This document shows, piece after piece, positions 51,060 through 62,650 of a stretch of 64,000 nt of DNA. The notes below the pieces were generated by a model, which saw only the letters and a list, made by a program, of their open reading frames with translations, made no database searches and had not been told where the DNA came from. This stretch comes from Smittia aterrima. Taxonomy: Eukaryota; Arthropoda; Insecta; Diptera; Chironomidae. The DNA lies in the NCBI GenBank assembly GCA_033063855.1, contig CP093831.1, positions 10,726,001 to 10,790,000 of the forward strand, given 5' to 3'. Each line of letters begins with the position of its first letter. Within the stretch, counting starts at the first letter, position 1. Both the position numbers and the translations under genes were made by a program.

Positions 51060-52160
51060 TGATGAAAAATGATTTTTATCCCCTTATGTTGTGTGCATCG
51101 AGCCAACATGCAAAATGCATTTGATGGAATAGTTGAAAGTGGCCAGGAAAAAGGCTTTTTTTTATTGCGCTTTACTACACGAGTGATAAATTGCAATTCT
51201 CGTTTTTTTTTTGTCACTCGCTCGAGCGCGGTGTCATTTTTCCAATGCATTTTCTGCAATTTATACATGCGGGGGCGTCGGATGCAGTCGCTTCTAGTCT
51301 TGCTTTGCAATCGATTCATCTATTTCCGGAGCGGTGCAAAAAAAATAAAGTTTTCATACCAAACTGATGCCGATGCATTTTTTTTTGATGTTCCTCTGTT
51401 GTGTTTTTACATTTTCGGCAAACACACATTCACATATGCAGCGACATCGCCAATATTCATCTACACACGTTTTCCGCTTCATCCTTTTTTGCATTTTTGC
51501 AGTTGATGCAAAAAACTCTTTTTTTCCTGATGTCAGTCGCGCACGGCGGTATTCGACTCGTTGATGGCGAGATGGTTATACGGTTTGGTTTGGTCGGTTG
51601 TGTGTTGTTTTAATTTTTTATGTTTGTTACTCGCTGGCTCGCCTCTCGGATGTAGGATGGAGTTAGCCACCTCTTGTTTGTTTTTGAAGCTTGATGAGAG
51701 ATTTGTTTGGACTCGAAAGAGTTTTCTGGATACGAGTAGCTAGTAAATCACTTGAGGCCTCGGGTTAGCTAGTTGAACTTCCGAATAGTAGGTCGAGTCT
51801 CAACTTTCAGTTCCCCGCAGTGATCCACCCAACAGTTCAACCCGCGGATAGTGGAAATTCTTTTTTATGATGTTGGTTTCACAATAACGACAACAGAAGC
51901 GGTAAAAGTGACCAGAAAATTATTCAGTTTTGTGTTTTTCCAGCGGACGCCTCGGAAAGTAAAATCTGGCACTATAATTATAAATTTCTGGTTGCGCTCG
52001 AGTCGTGTAATAATTAGAAGCATTTGCCAGCGCAATTTATTACGCCCGGTTGCATATTTCATGGTTGCTTTCACGCCTGATTTTATTAATCTGGCTTGTA
52101 TTAAGTTGTCTGCCCTCAGCCAGCATCTGTCGCTTGTTGACCCTCAGAACTGAATCACAA
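51060..52160. promoter_or_regulatory. Candidate regulatory island
   Basis: The first half repeats TGCAT/TGCAA words and T-runs. It contains TCAGTC at 51533-51538, an initiator with a 4-of-5 DPE (TGATG) at +28. The second half (51.9-52.16 kb) is dense in homeodomain-type words: TAATTA near 52010, CAATTTATTACG near 52033 and GATTTTATTAATC near 52079. These resemble insect conserved noncoding elements. Function is inferred from composition only. Confidence 0.3.
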
Positions 52161-52898
52161 TTCATCAATTCAATCGATCAATCGTCTACTTAGTCTATTG
52201 ATTGTCGAGGAAATTCTTTCCGAGCCATAGCAATGTAAATTCGGTATGGCTTTAAGGGTAAACTTACACCGAGGATTACACAACAAAAAAACATTTTCAA
52301 TTGCATAAATTCTCAATTCCAAAACTAATTAAAAAACCTTCTTTCGTTACACAAGCCGGAGTTCCTTCCAAATTGCGAACCGTGGCGAACAATGTTATAG
52401 TTTTAGGGTTGACAAGCTACCGAGGGCGAAATATGAGATTACAATTTAATGGCATCATCAACACAGAGCAGAGAATTCATCACTGATAAAGAGGCTTAAA
52501 CACATCAACATCGTCTAAACGAAGCAAGAGTTTTATTGTTTTTTAACGTTCACATAAAACTATAAATGTGATGCCGCGTCGTGCTCTCTCTCCCTTCGTC
52601 GTTCCCTCAATGATACAAACATCACATAAAAAATTATATCAATTCACAAACAAATCTTTGATATCACAACAGGAAGAGTGGCGAGGAGAGGGTTCGTAGC
52701 TGTGCGGGCTTCTGCTGTTGCCTTTTCAATCAAACGCCGCTTCTTTGTGTGCTACCGAAATGGGAAAAGCTTGGATGACGTTGATGTTTTGAAAGGAAAT
52801 CGGTTGAGGCTGGATCTTGTCATTGCAAGTTTCTCTGAGAGAGATTTGTGTGCAAGACGAGAAGGGAAACGGCGATGTTAACAATGAAATGCTGTCAA

Positions 52899-52912
52899 TC
52901 TCTCTCTCTCTC
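52899..52912. repeat. (CT)n microsatellite
   Basis: Seven uninterrupted TC units, a short simple repeat that is also a potential GAGA-factor tract. Confidence 0.8.
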
Positions 52913-55237
52913 CCGAATCGTCATTATTTATTGAGGGTCGCCAAATGTTCATTGTTCAAACAGAATCATCAAGCTTCCCGATTCATCTCTGCCCACTCTC
53001 CCCCGAACTCGAATAACATACACACATGATGAGGATTATTTTGATTTTCCTTCCCCGGCTTTTCCTTTCTCTTGTGAGCGATCGAGGGCTTCAGATGTAA
53101 ATACTGCGAGGACTTTTTATGAAAAGGGGTTAAAAAACTGTGGCCAGAAGGAAAAGCCGCTAGTTCTCCCGCACAGAACATTTTTCTCTCGTTCCCTTCA
53201 CACATTTTTCAGGCGATGTACAAGCCAATGTAATTTAGAATCAACGTCTCGGGGTCCGCTCATTGTTTATCATTATTCATTGTGCATTGTGTGTGTGAGT
53301 GTATTTGAATAAAACTCATTTTTCCTCGAGAACGGATTAACAACGAGAAAGGGGAAGTTGAGGGATTTGCTACAATGAATGCAATTTTGAGTCTTACGGA
53401 ACTGGCAACAAGGCTGTGAAGGTTTGCACAAGCCCTACGGCGACGTTGTTCAATCATTTCACTGTGAGATTGATTTTTATAAACTTTTAAACATCTTCGC
53501 TTAGTTTAAGTTGAAGCGAGAACAACGATCGAAGCCTGAGGAGGGAAAATTCCAATGTTTTTTCAACAGCAGCAGAAAAAAAAATGTTGGAAAACGAGAT
53601 TTTAATTAAATTCTTTTCGTTCTCTGACATGGAAATTTTCTCCTTCTCTTTCTCCCTTTGCTGACCATGTAGAAACAGCAAAATTTCCGACCATCAAAGT
53701 GCATTCGTAGCAATGCGAGAAATGTTTTTAATTTCTGGTTTTTTTTTCTCTAAAGGATTTTACGATTTCAAATTGTGCAATTCTTAATGCAGTTCGTTCA
53801 TTGAATGATGATGATGAACGTCAAAAATCACTGCATTCTCTTGTCGTTGGCAAAAAAAAAAGTAAATTTCTCGCTCCATCAGAATTGCTTATGAAGCGGA
53901 TCGCACAAAACGAAGCGGTGGTAACATTGATGAATGAAACGAGCACGCAAAAAAGCGACCGAGACATGTTTCAAATGCAATTTTCGATTGGCAAACGGAC
54001 AAACGGCAAAAAGAGCTGCACACACATCCGGCAAATGTGTTGAGAAGAACAAGCGGAAAGCTCGACAAAGGTATCACGGATTGATAATAGAACCAACAGA
54101 TTCGTGATCGGCTTTGCAAATCTGATTTTGTATTCGTGACTCAAACAGGAAATAAGCAAAAACAATCGTGGAAGGCTTCAAACTTTCACCTGCTGCCATT
54201 TTAATTTGGGTTAAGGATTCACGGGCCTTCCCAAGAAGAATCAATCAGGATCATCATTCACACGACGGCAAACAACGATTCGACTCGGTTGTTAATAATT
54301 TCTGTTTTGAGTTTCCATTTCTCGCTTCGCTCTTTGTTTAGAGTTAACTTGGAAAGTTCTTGCAGTTGACGGCGGGTGTATGAAGCTCTCCTACTGGGTT
54401 GTGCCTCACGACACCCATAAATCGTTGTAACAATGCATTGGCTTGATGTCCATACAGTTGGATTCGCAGAAGGAATCGCAAACAGCAGTTTTCCTTCTGC
54501 TTCGATTAGTTTATTAACTTTTCCCATGAAAAACTTCATTCTTTCACTCGCCAGTTTATGATCTTTGCCAACTCACCGAAGACTTTCTTTACATAGAAAC
54601 GATAGTTATGGGTCGCGTGTAGTAAAATGTGTTCGCCAGAAAAGCAAAACGCTCTGAAACCCAGAAGCAGAAAGCACAAAAAGAGCATAAAATTTACTTG
54701 TCTCTCCTTCTCTGGCCATTTCTTCTCCCTCGCCTATCAAATCGGCCTTAGCAACAAACAAATTTTACGACACTTCGAAGATTGTAAAACATTTGAGCAT
54801 AAAACATGCAAAAATTTCTTTCGATCGGTCGTAAAAAATCTCGTCGCTCAGGTCTCGTTGCTTCGAACACAGAACCAACAAGAGCTATTAACATTTATGA
54901 TGATTTTTGACAGCACAAGGAAAACAAACAATTTTTTATGTCTCGCACAAAAAAAAAACAGCAAACAAATCAATCGCTGCAACGTAAAAAAATCTTTTTA
55001 TTACGTCATTTTAAAGAAGAGCAGCAGAAATTGTGGGAGGAACTGAGACAGATTGCTCTATAAATATTATCTAACTAGAGCTCAAGGAAATTGCACAAAA
55101 TGTTCTATTTTCCGACCAACTAGAGCAGTTCAATAAAATTTAGACAATTTCTGAGAAACATTACATGAACTTATGTAATTTGAGGAGAATTTTTTATGAG
55201 GTGAAGTAAAATGTTCAAGGTTTGATATTTTTTTGAG

Positions 55238-55243
55238 TTTATT
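55238..55243 (-). terminator. Poly(A) signal of the LRR gene
   Basis: TTTATT on the plus strand (AATAAA on the minus) 17 bp beyond the minus-strand stop codon at 55261. Confidence 0.6.
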
Positions 55244-55260
55244 GGAGCTCTGACCGTTTC

Positions 55261-55964
55261 TTAACGTGTAATTTCTTTTCGTTTTCGCTTGCATTTCAGC
55301 AAAACTTCGTTTCTAAAAGCTTTTAGTTGAGCAGCGGTTCCCTTCCAAACTTCAGCGCTTGTGCATGGATTGCGATAAAGTGAAACTGATTGAAGGGATC
55401 GTAGAGATGTGAAGACATCAGCGCCAATAGATTTAATGAGATTCCAAGCTAAGTTGATGAAGACGAGATTCGGTGTACTCGAGAACAAATCGTTGTCAAG
55501 ATGATCAATAAGGTTTCCCATTAATGTTAGATATTTGAGCTTTGGAAAAGGTTTGAGATCTGAACGAGAAATATTTCTCAACTCACAGTCTTGAACTAGA
55601 AGTCCTTCGAGGTTCGGGAAGACATCAGTGATTCCTTTTGGAATTTTCCCGTAAGATTGTCTTTCGATGTTGAGCAACTTCACGCTCAAGTTCGATTGTC
55701 CTTTCATGTGAGGTGATAACACTTCAGTAACCTTTTCAACTTCCTGTCCGTACTGAAGAATCTTCGCATCGCAACTGTAAATCGATCTCACGATCTCCTT
55801 CGCTTGGTTCCCCATGTGAATCCAATCTTTCTTACGAAAGTGACAATCGAATATTACTCCATGAGCTTCCAAGCTAATCAACGCTATGAGAAATATTTTA
55901 AACCTACGAATAGAAAATGAGTTTTTTAAAATCAAATTTTACTCGTAAAAGTTTTATTTTACAT
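55261..55964 (-). CDS. Secreted leucine-rich-repeat protein, 214 aa, start codon split by an intron
   Basis: Minus-strand exons are 55964..55963 (the bases AT) and 55903..55261, with a 59-bp intron (GTAAAA / ATTCGTAG). Splicing joins AT|G into the initiation codon and gives MFKIFLIALISLEAHGVIFD, a short signal peptide with cleavage probably after Ala or Gly near residues 14-16. Without this splice no ATG starts the frame near the signal sequence; only a TTG would. The body has about four ~24-residue LRRs between residues ~100 and 190 (FPNLEGLLVQDCELRNIS, FPKLKYLTLMGNLIDHL, TPNLVFINLAWNLIKSI, LRSLQSVSLYRNPC), then a Cys-containing, very basic tail (KCKRKRKEITR). It is probably an extracellular LRR protein of the large insect family; ligand unknown. 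No transmembrane segment follows. Confidence 0.78.
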
Positions 55965-58900
55965 CTCGAGACGACAAGAGAAACTATTCGATTGAATTTG
56001 CGATCTCTCTCAAGCGTTTAAATTCAATTTGAATGGAAATGCTAAGCGTGAAAATTCATTTCAAGTCCCAGAAGCGACAAAACTTGAAAGAAATTCAGAA
56101 ACATCTTGATTTGTGTCGCGTGGTTCGTTTCAATTCTCAACGCTCAATTTATCATTTTTCTTCCTTTTTCTCACAATGGAGTGACACACAACTCAAAGGA
56201 GACGAAGAAAGGAGACTGAAGCTTGTCGAATAACAACCTTGATGTAGAATTTGCATCCACAATTAGTCTCCCGCTGCGTTGAGAGTTTTGTTGATGGAAT
56301 GCGCATCAATATTTGTTTCAACTCTTTTCTTTTCAGTTCTTAATGGACCTTCTTAAAAACCCTTTTCTCAATTGTTTTACAATCTAATCTTTCCAGTGCA
56401 AACGAGTGATTGTCGAAAGATCAAGTGTGAAGAAAAAGCAAAAGGATTAAAGGATTAACAGCAATAAAAATCAATAAACCCTTCAACCGGAGACCCGAAA
56501 CTAAGGCTGACCGTCGGTTTCAAAGCATTATTGGATTATCATAATTTTATTGATAAAACAATTACCTGTCACGACTCACTTTTCGTTTCTCTGACCTAAT
56601 TAAGAGACAGTGGGAAACGATTTAATCCTTTTAGTTTTACGATGCCTCGCCACAGGAGCAATTTAGGTTTCACCTCTTTCTACAGCAGATTCATAAAACT
56701 GAAAGGATTAACCGAACCCGTTCTCGGACTAAGCCGTTTAATTGCACACTTAAATTCCTGAAACGGAATGCGGACCCGAAAGAAAAACTGAGCTGGACAA
56801 CTGAACAGATTCGTTCCAGTTGAGCGTTGAGCGAGGGAGGGTTGCGAGCTATTTTCAAAACAGAAATTAATTTTAATGGGATTAACGAAACTCTGTCTCG
56901 AAACATCTTTAAAAGAATTTAATGTTAATCCCTTTAATTAGAGAAAATCTCTTAGTTTTAGCTTTCTCCGGCATCACGGCGTTTCTGTTTATAAACATTT
57001 CTGTTCTTATCTCCGGATTAAAACACAACACAGGCTTTTACTTAGTGCATCTCGTTCGTTGCAGAAATCTCCATAAATTCACAAGCGACGAGGCCATAAT
57101 TTGCGGTTGGTGTAATGAATAAATTGGTCATTGCGGTTGATAAATATTCGTGAATTAATAATGATGTGCACACACGCACGACAACACAGCGCCCGTCAAT
57201 TGGCTCCATTGGGACAACTGAAAATTTTCCCCGACATTGTTGTGCTGACGCAAAATTTATGATTATCATTTTCATCGAGAAACGGCGAGAGAGAGAAAGA
57301 GAGAAAACTTGTTGCGCAACTGGCGTGGCGTGCATTTAAACTCCTTTGATTTAAGCTTAGACAAGAATTTATTGCATTCTGGGGAAACCTTTTTGTAATC
57401 TAATTATAGCTTCACGCGATGACACGCGATTGTGCCTCCGAGTGCCATCATCCACTTAACGATTCGATGGCAGAGTTATTCCTTTTGAATTATGGTCTTT
57501 TAAGCACTACAAAGTGCTTAAGGGGCTTTCTTGAAATAAACTTATGACAAACTCATCTTTGCGGGTGATTTATGTACCAAACTCTGTTAATTCTTTTTTT
57601 CCGAGTCATCTGCTGGAAGATTGAAACCATTACCGGTTAAGAGCGACGATAATTTAATGTCATTTGCTTAGAGCGACGGACAAGAAGCAAAAATTGAAAC
57701 GAAAGTTTAATCGAATGAATGTGAATGGGAAATTAAACTTCGAGAGACATACGAGTTCAACTTCCGTCAACTAATGATTTTTCATATGGAAAATTAAAAG
57801 TCCGTTCGTTCGTCCATCTCTCATTCATTCATTTTTATTCAAAGTGAATTTAATTTCATATGAAAAGGAGTGAGCGACGTTGAAAAAAAAATCGGAATTA
57901 TGATGATTTCATTTCGTGTTTTAAAAAGAGTCCCGATGGCAACCAAAAGTCCCGAACATTCCGTGTGGTGTGCGGAAAATTTTGTGGAGATAAAAACTGA
58001 ATAATTTTCAATCCGCTCAGCGACAAAAAATGTGTTGGACATTGATGGCGGAGGGACGTGTGTAGTTGGACAGGAAAATAACGAGATGTTCGACGTTAAA
58101 TGGCAGCGGGGGAAAAAATCTCTGACATTCTTCGCAGCGACAATTTTTGTTCGTCCCGGAGTCAGCAGATTTGCTTTCTACTCTGACTTTTATGATACGT
58201 TTTCGATTCCACACGATGAGTGGGATAGGAGAGGAGTGGAAAGGATATGTAACAAGCTCAACCGACTGTCGAGATTGTTCTCACAACCAGCAAAATGGGC
58301 AAGAGTTTGTGGAAAGACTTTCATGACTTTCCGAGGTTTTCTTGGTAGTTTTCTTTAAAGGGAACAGCAATCATAATTTTTTATTGGTTTATAACGCTTT
58401 CTCGGTTTGCTTTTTTTAACCAACTCAACACTAAAAGGAAATGCTCAAACTTTAAAGAAAACTTTGTCGAAAACTAAATTGAAATGTTTCCTCTTTAGAA
58501 AGGAATCAGAAAACTTTTGTTTGCGAATAAATTTCGATGAGTGGGGTCTATCAAAAATGAGAATATTTTTGTTGCAACAAATTCAAAACTCTCTCAAAGT
58601 ATTCCCAACAAATTTATTTAAATTGAAGCTTGATGGAACTTATGAACATCCCTCGAACGTTTGAGCTAAGCCAGAATCTTGAAACACAATCTTTCTAGTC
58701 TCATAAACCCAGTTTCGTCTAAAAACAGAAAGTTATAAATCTTCGAGCTCTTGCCTACCGATCTGAGTGAAAGATTTTACGATTCTTTCACTTTAAACAA
58801 TCCTGAGTTCTCTCAGTGCAGATTTTTTTGTGCTTGAACATTTTCCCTTTGCATGACGATAATCATAAAACTTTATTTTGTTAATTTTCCTCTCTTTGCC

Positions 58901-61377
58901 TCTTTCAGGTCGAATTTAAACTGCTCATGAAAATAATTTCCAACCGTCTCGGACAATGGCAAAAAGTAGCAGCTCGGAAGCATTTTTTTTCTCCTTCTCA
59001 TGAAACGAACGAGACAATGTGTACTTCAAATGTTGCCAACGTCATAGATTTCCATGACAAGTTACTTTGTATTTCAAAACCTTGGCAAGGTTTTCGAGTT
59101 GAAGGAAGACGTGTGAGTGTGACATTAAAAGCCCTTATCATTAAATTAAAATTCTTTTACAATTATCATGTTGATCCAACCGAGCTTCTCGTCGTTTCTT
59201 TTTTTTGCTGCTGCTACTTTGAGTGGCATAAGCCAATCGTGTCTTTCATGTTGAACCATTTAATTATCTAATTGAATCACCAGACCAGAAGAATCCTCGT
59301 GTCTCTCGAAACAACGTTGAATATTCTCAAGAGAGTTTGCTCGAGAGCAAAGTTCAGACACAAATTTATTCAAACTCGGACGAGTGTCAATTGGAACTTC
59401 GTTTGTCGTAAATTGAAACCAATTTCCAATCGCATCTCTCGTTTTGTACACCTTGCCACTGTATTTAATGCTTCTACATGCAATTGAGTTGCTGTTACAG
59501 GAATTGATCTAACCGATTGAAAACGCTTTGGCTGTGAAGTGAGATTGATGCTAAGTAAACATAAGAAAGAGATTGATCTGTCAGTTGATGGTTGAACCAT
59601 AGAAATCTAATATTTGAAACTCACGAAATGGCGACACAATGTACAATCTCCTTTCATATAAATCGCCGAGAGCCTGCGACGATAACTACAAAACGAGTTT
59701 AGGAAACACCATCGAACAAAGCAAAACGAATTTACTCAGAGCCGAGCATAGCTTCGTTCGTCGTTTAAGGCTTAAACAGGATCATTTTAAATTCGTTAAT
59801 CACATAATTTGATTTGAATCGCGGAGGGTTGCACACATCATGACGACGATATGCGTTCGCTCTTTCAAATGCACAAGCGATGATGAAGGATTTTCGTGGA
59901 GAAAATGTCATTGTGTTGTTTGCACTTTCAATCAACAATTTGTCGCTGTGATATGCACGAGGACTTTCATGCAATTCTCATCGCAAAAAATCTCCAAAAA
60001 CACAGAGAGAGAGCGTTCAAATGTTAGTTCATTAGTTGATTGTGAAAGTCACTTTTTATGAGATCCAAAAAGTCAAAAAGTTTATGTGGGAACTGCAGTT
60101 GAATCAAAAAGCAAGCACTTGCAATCACATCGCTGGGAATTTTTGTTTGCATAAAACATCCAACGCCCTTTATCTAATTGTCGATGGCTCTTCACGCTTG
60201 TTGCTTCATCAAAAAAAAAGTTTAATGAACAAAACGAATGTGCTCGAGAAATTAATAAAGTCAACAATGTTGCTAATTAAGTCATTGCTCTGCGCTTTAT
60301 GATGGAACAATGTAATTATGATCATCGTTGGCTGTCGACACAGATGCGCAAATTGACTCATGTTTACCCTCTCTGCCTTTCCCAACATCACAATTTGTCA
60401 AATTTGCTTCTTCCACATTGAAACATTGAGCGGTGATTTTGCTATTTCTTTTTCGCACATCTCGCTTTGCCGAAAATCTACTCGACACCCTTTAAATTAA
60501 GTTTCCTTGTCACTTACTGATTGCCATGTCTTCTCCTGCAACTGTTGTTTGTCTGAGGTCTTTTCGGGGTTGTGTGAGTGATATCGAGAAACCGAGAAAT
60601 GTTGTTCGACTTAGGACAGTTTCTTTCGACGATGAAGGGCTGAGAGATTCTGTGATTATGTTGCGTTACACCGTAAAGAACTCCTTGTTCTGTTAGGGAG
60701 TGAGTTGGCAAAAAACGAAATCTCGTTCCGAGTCGACAGTGTGCGGTGAATGGCGTCACATTTCATCGAATTTTTCGCCTCGTTGATCCTTTTGTTAAGG
60801 TGCACATCCTTATTATTAAATTGGATAGATTCTCGCTCGTCCCTTTTCGCTCCCTTCTGTTCTGTTGTTGTTTCACCTCCACATGGAAGTATGACAACAT
60901 TTTTAGTGGGCTTGCTGTGAGGCGAGAAAAATCTGGTTTTCCGTTTTTGCTTGTTAGACTTTTCAATGTATCAGCGCCTGGAGGGTTAATATTTCATTAA
61001 ACACTCGATTGGAGGCAGAGAAAAATTTCTATCAGCGTTCAAGTCTTTGGTTCGTCTCTTTTGTTCAAGATCAACTACGATTCTTGATTGAACGCTCTTC
61101 TGAGGGAAACTGATTGGAAATTTTTGAGTTTGCGTTTGAAAAACTCTCTCGAACTTTTGTGTGATGTTCATGTGGCACCCTAGTCAACGATGAGAGTCTT
61201 AACCAACCCTCGCTTCAATTATGATGCAAGTTTAACACTCTCCGAGTTCAAGAACTGTAAATATTTACAGTCGGAGAAGTTTTTGATGAAATTTGAGTTT
61301 CATTGTTGAGATTTTTCAGCTGAAATCGTTTCAAGTTTTTCATTAAATATTCGCAGCTTTCAATTTGTAAAACGATT
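55965..61377. other. 5.4 kb spacer without a supported gene
   Basis: No conserved coding frame was found. Between 57.06 and 57.53 kb it contains a cluster of transcription-factor-like words and a hairpin, listed separately. CT/GA-rich stretches occur near 57290 (GAGAGAGAGAAAGAGAG). Confidence 0.5.
57060..57530. promoter_or_regulatory. Candidate enhancer with RUNX-, NK2- and homeodomain-type words
   Basis: Two TGCGGTT words (RUNX consensus TGYGGTY) stand at 57102-57108 and 57132-57138, exactly 30 bp apart, among TTAATAAT/TAATGAAT words. Further on are a tandem CACGCGAT pair with a 10-bp period (57413-57430), CCACTTAA (NK2-class site, 57452-57459) and a 9-bp-stem hairpin (57500-57521). Function is inferred from motif grouping only. 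Confidence 0.3.
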
Positions 61378-61383
61378 TTTAAT
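61378..61383 (-). terminator. Poly(A) signal of Gly-rich gene A
   Basis: TTTAAT on the plus strand is the common variant ATTAAA on the minus strand, ~10 bp beyond the gene A stop. Confidence 0.4.
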
Positions 61384-61393
61384 AAAGAATTTT

Positions 61394-62282
61394 TTAAGTG
61401 TACGCTAAGCTGTTTGAATTTGTGATTTGTGGAGCTTGACCGGGAGCAACGCTAGAAGAGAAAAATTGAGTGTGATTTTCATTCTCTTGATCTTTGAACT
61501 TTTAACTTACTTGTAACCACTTCCATAAGACAGAGCGAGAGTCTTGCCATTAGGGAGATTGTATGATTGACTTCCTGAGAAACCAGCATTGCCTTGAATT
61601 CCATTTGGCCCTGCGTGGAAACCTTGAGAACCTGAATTAGCTGCTGAAGCTCCGAATCCACCTAAAGGACCTTGAGATTGGAATGATTGAGCTCCAGCAA
61701 GTGCATTGCTTGATCCAAAACCTCCTGGACCAGAATATTGATTATGAGCATTTGCATTAGCTAAAGCTGAGCTCTGTCCATAGTTTTGTGGTTGAATTCC
61801 AAAACCTTGATTTCCAAATCCTGCTCCTTGTGGTGGTCCTTGATTTCCAAATCCTCCTTGATTTCCAAATCCTTCGTGACCTCCGTGTCTATCAAAATAG
61901 AATTTCCGTTAATTTTATCAAACCAGAATGTGATTCATTCTTTTTCACCTTGGTCTATGTCCATGTTGTCGCTTCTGACGCACAAACAACACTTTACCAT
62001 CATACTCTTGAGTGAAAGGCACAATTTCACCTTCAACTTGCGCTGTTCAATTCAAAAGAAAAAAAAAACTTTTTGAATTGTTTCGTTCTAGGAAAATTTC
62101 AGTTGCTGATAACTTTTGTACGAGGCCAACAAACGAAAATTCTTTTGCGACCTTAACTACAGTTCAATGAATCATCAACTTCAAGATCACACAAATGACT
62201 TACGCTCATTTGTTTCGATGCTTCTTGCGAGACATCCAACCAAACAAATCACAAAGACAATCGCAAACGAAAACTTCTGCAT
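61394..62282 (-). CDS. Secreted glycine-rich proprotein A, 202 aa
   Basis: Four minus-strand exons: 62282..62204, 62042..61949, 61888..61511 and 61451..61394; all junctions are GT-AG and keep frame. The protein begins MQKFSFAIVFVICLVGCLA (signal peptide), then a short acidic propeptide ending in RQKR, a furin-type site (residues ~48-51). The mature part would start Gln-His-Gly. GFGNQ repeats come first, then four degenerate ~20-residue Gly/Ala/Ser/Gln units (GPGGFG, GPLGGFGASAAN, GPNGIQGNAG, SGSQSYNLPNG) and the tail SNSLAYT. The last exon is supported by paralogues B and C, which end in S(H/N)S(L/V)TYT. It is probably an extracellular effector or structural protein. The layout (signal, pro, furin site, Gln start, Gly-rich domain) resembles attacin precursors, but I do not recognise the family, so antimicrobial function is unproven. 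Internal exons were joined by eye. Confidence 0.75.
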
Positions 62283-62329
62283 GATGATTTTTGTTTCTTG
62301 AACACTTGACGACTTGACTTCACGTTGTA

Positions 62330-62335
62330 AACTGA
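62330..62335 (-). promoter_or_regulatory. Initiator of Gly-rich gene A
   Basis: TCAGTT on the minus strand (A+1 at 62333) gives a leader of ~51 nt. An A/T-only TAAATAAATAAA-like stretch lies ~25-36 bp upstream, where a TATA element would sit. Confidence 0.45.
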
Positions 62336-62487
62336 GCAGTTATATCAACTCGAACGATTTATTTATTTAAACTCTACGGTCATTTCCAGTTTACAAATAC
62401 ACTTGTGGCTTTAAGTGCGTACATTATCTGCTGAGCGCCAGAAATGTTTCAGTTGTGGTTTAACACTTTTTGTTAATATTCTTAAAA

Positions 62488-62497
62488 GAAAATCCCC
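62488..62497 (-). promoter_or_regulatory. NF-kappaB-like site upstream of gene A
   Basis: GGGGATTTTC on the minus strand matches the insect Rel consensus GGGRAYYYYY at every position, ~155 bp upstream of the proposed start of gene A. Confidence 0.35.
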
Positions 62498-62627
62498 GAA
62501 CTCGTGATGTCATTTGCGATGTTAGTTTTTGTCACTGATCTTCATCAATGAACAGGTTTTGGAAACAACGTATCAACTCTGAAGAAGAAACTTCTAAGAC
62601 ACAATCGTTTTGAGTTCAAAGCGAACA

Positions 62628-62643
62628 TTTATTAACTTTTATT
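62628..62643 (-). terminator. Poly(A) signals of Gly-rich gene B
   Basis: Two TTTATT words (62628-62633 and 62638-62643; AATAAA on the minus strand) lie within 25 bp beyond the gene B stop codon. Confidence 0.6.
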
Positions 62644-62650
62644 CAAACAT

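Larger units (their letters stand above)
38256..55237. other. 17 kb spacer without a firmly supported gene
   Basis: No conserved coding exon chain, RNA gene or transposon domain could be supported. Scattered features are a palindrome cluster at 42.88-43.08 kb, a TGCA-rich then enhancer-like island at 51.06-52.16 kb, and a (CT)n tract at 52.9 kb. A 37-codon frame at 39526-39639 looks like a signal-peptide exon but is unsupported by further exons. The spacer may be regulatory DNA or a large intron of a gene extending beyond the window. Confidence 0.5.

Noticed and set aside
51069..51506. Longish frame of 145 codons in the island
   Set aside because: Composition is that of T-runs and TGCA words, with no recognisable domain; overlapping frames are equally long.
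51564..51743. Frame starting MARWLYGLVW with a hydrophobic N-terminus, just after an Inr-like word
   Set aside because: Hydrophobic frames are expected in T-rich DNA; no convincing donor or continuation was found.
54627..55046. 139-codon frame near the LRR gene
   Set aside because: No family resemblance, begins at a weak context, and composition matches A-rich spacer.
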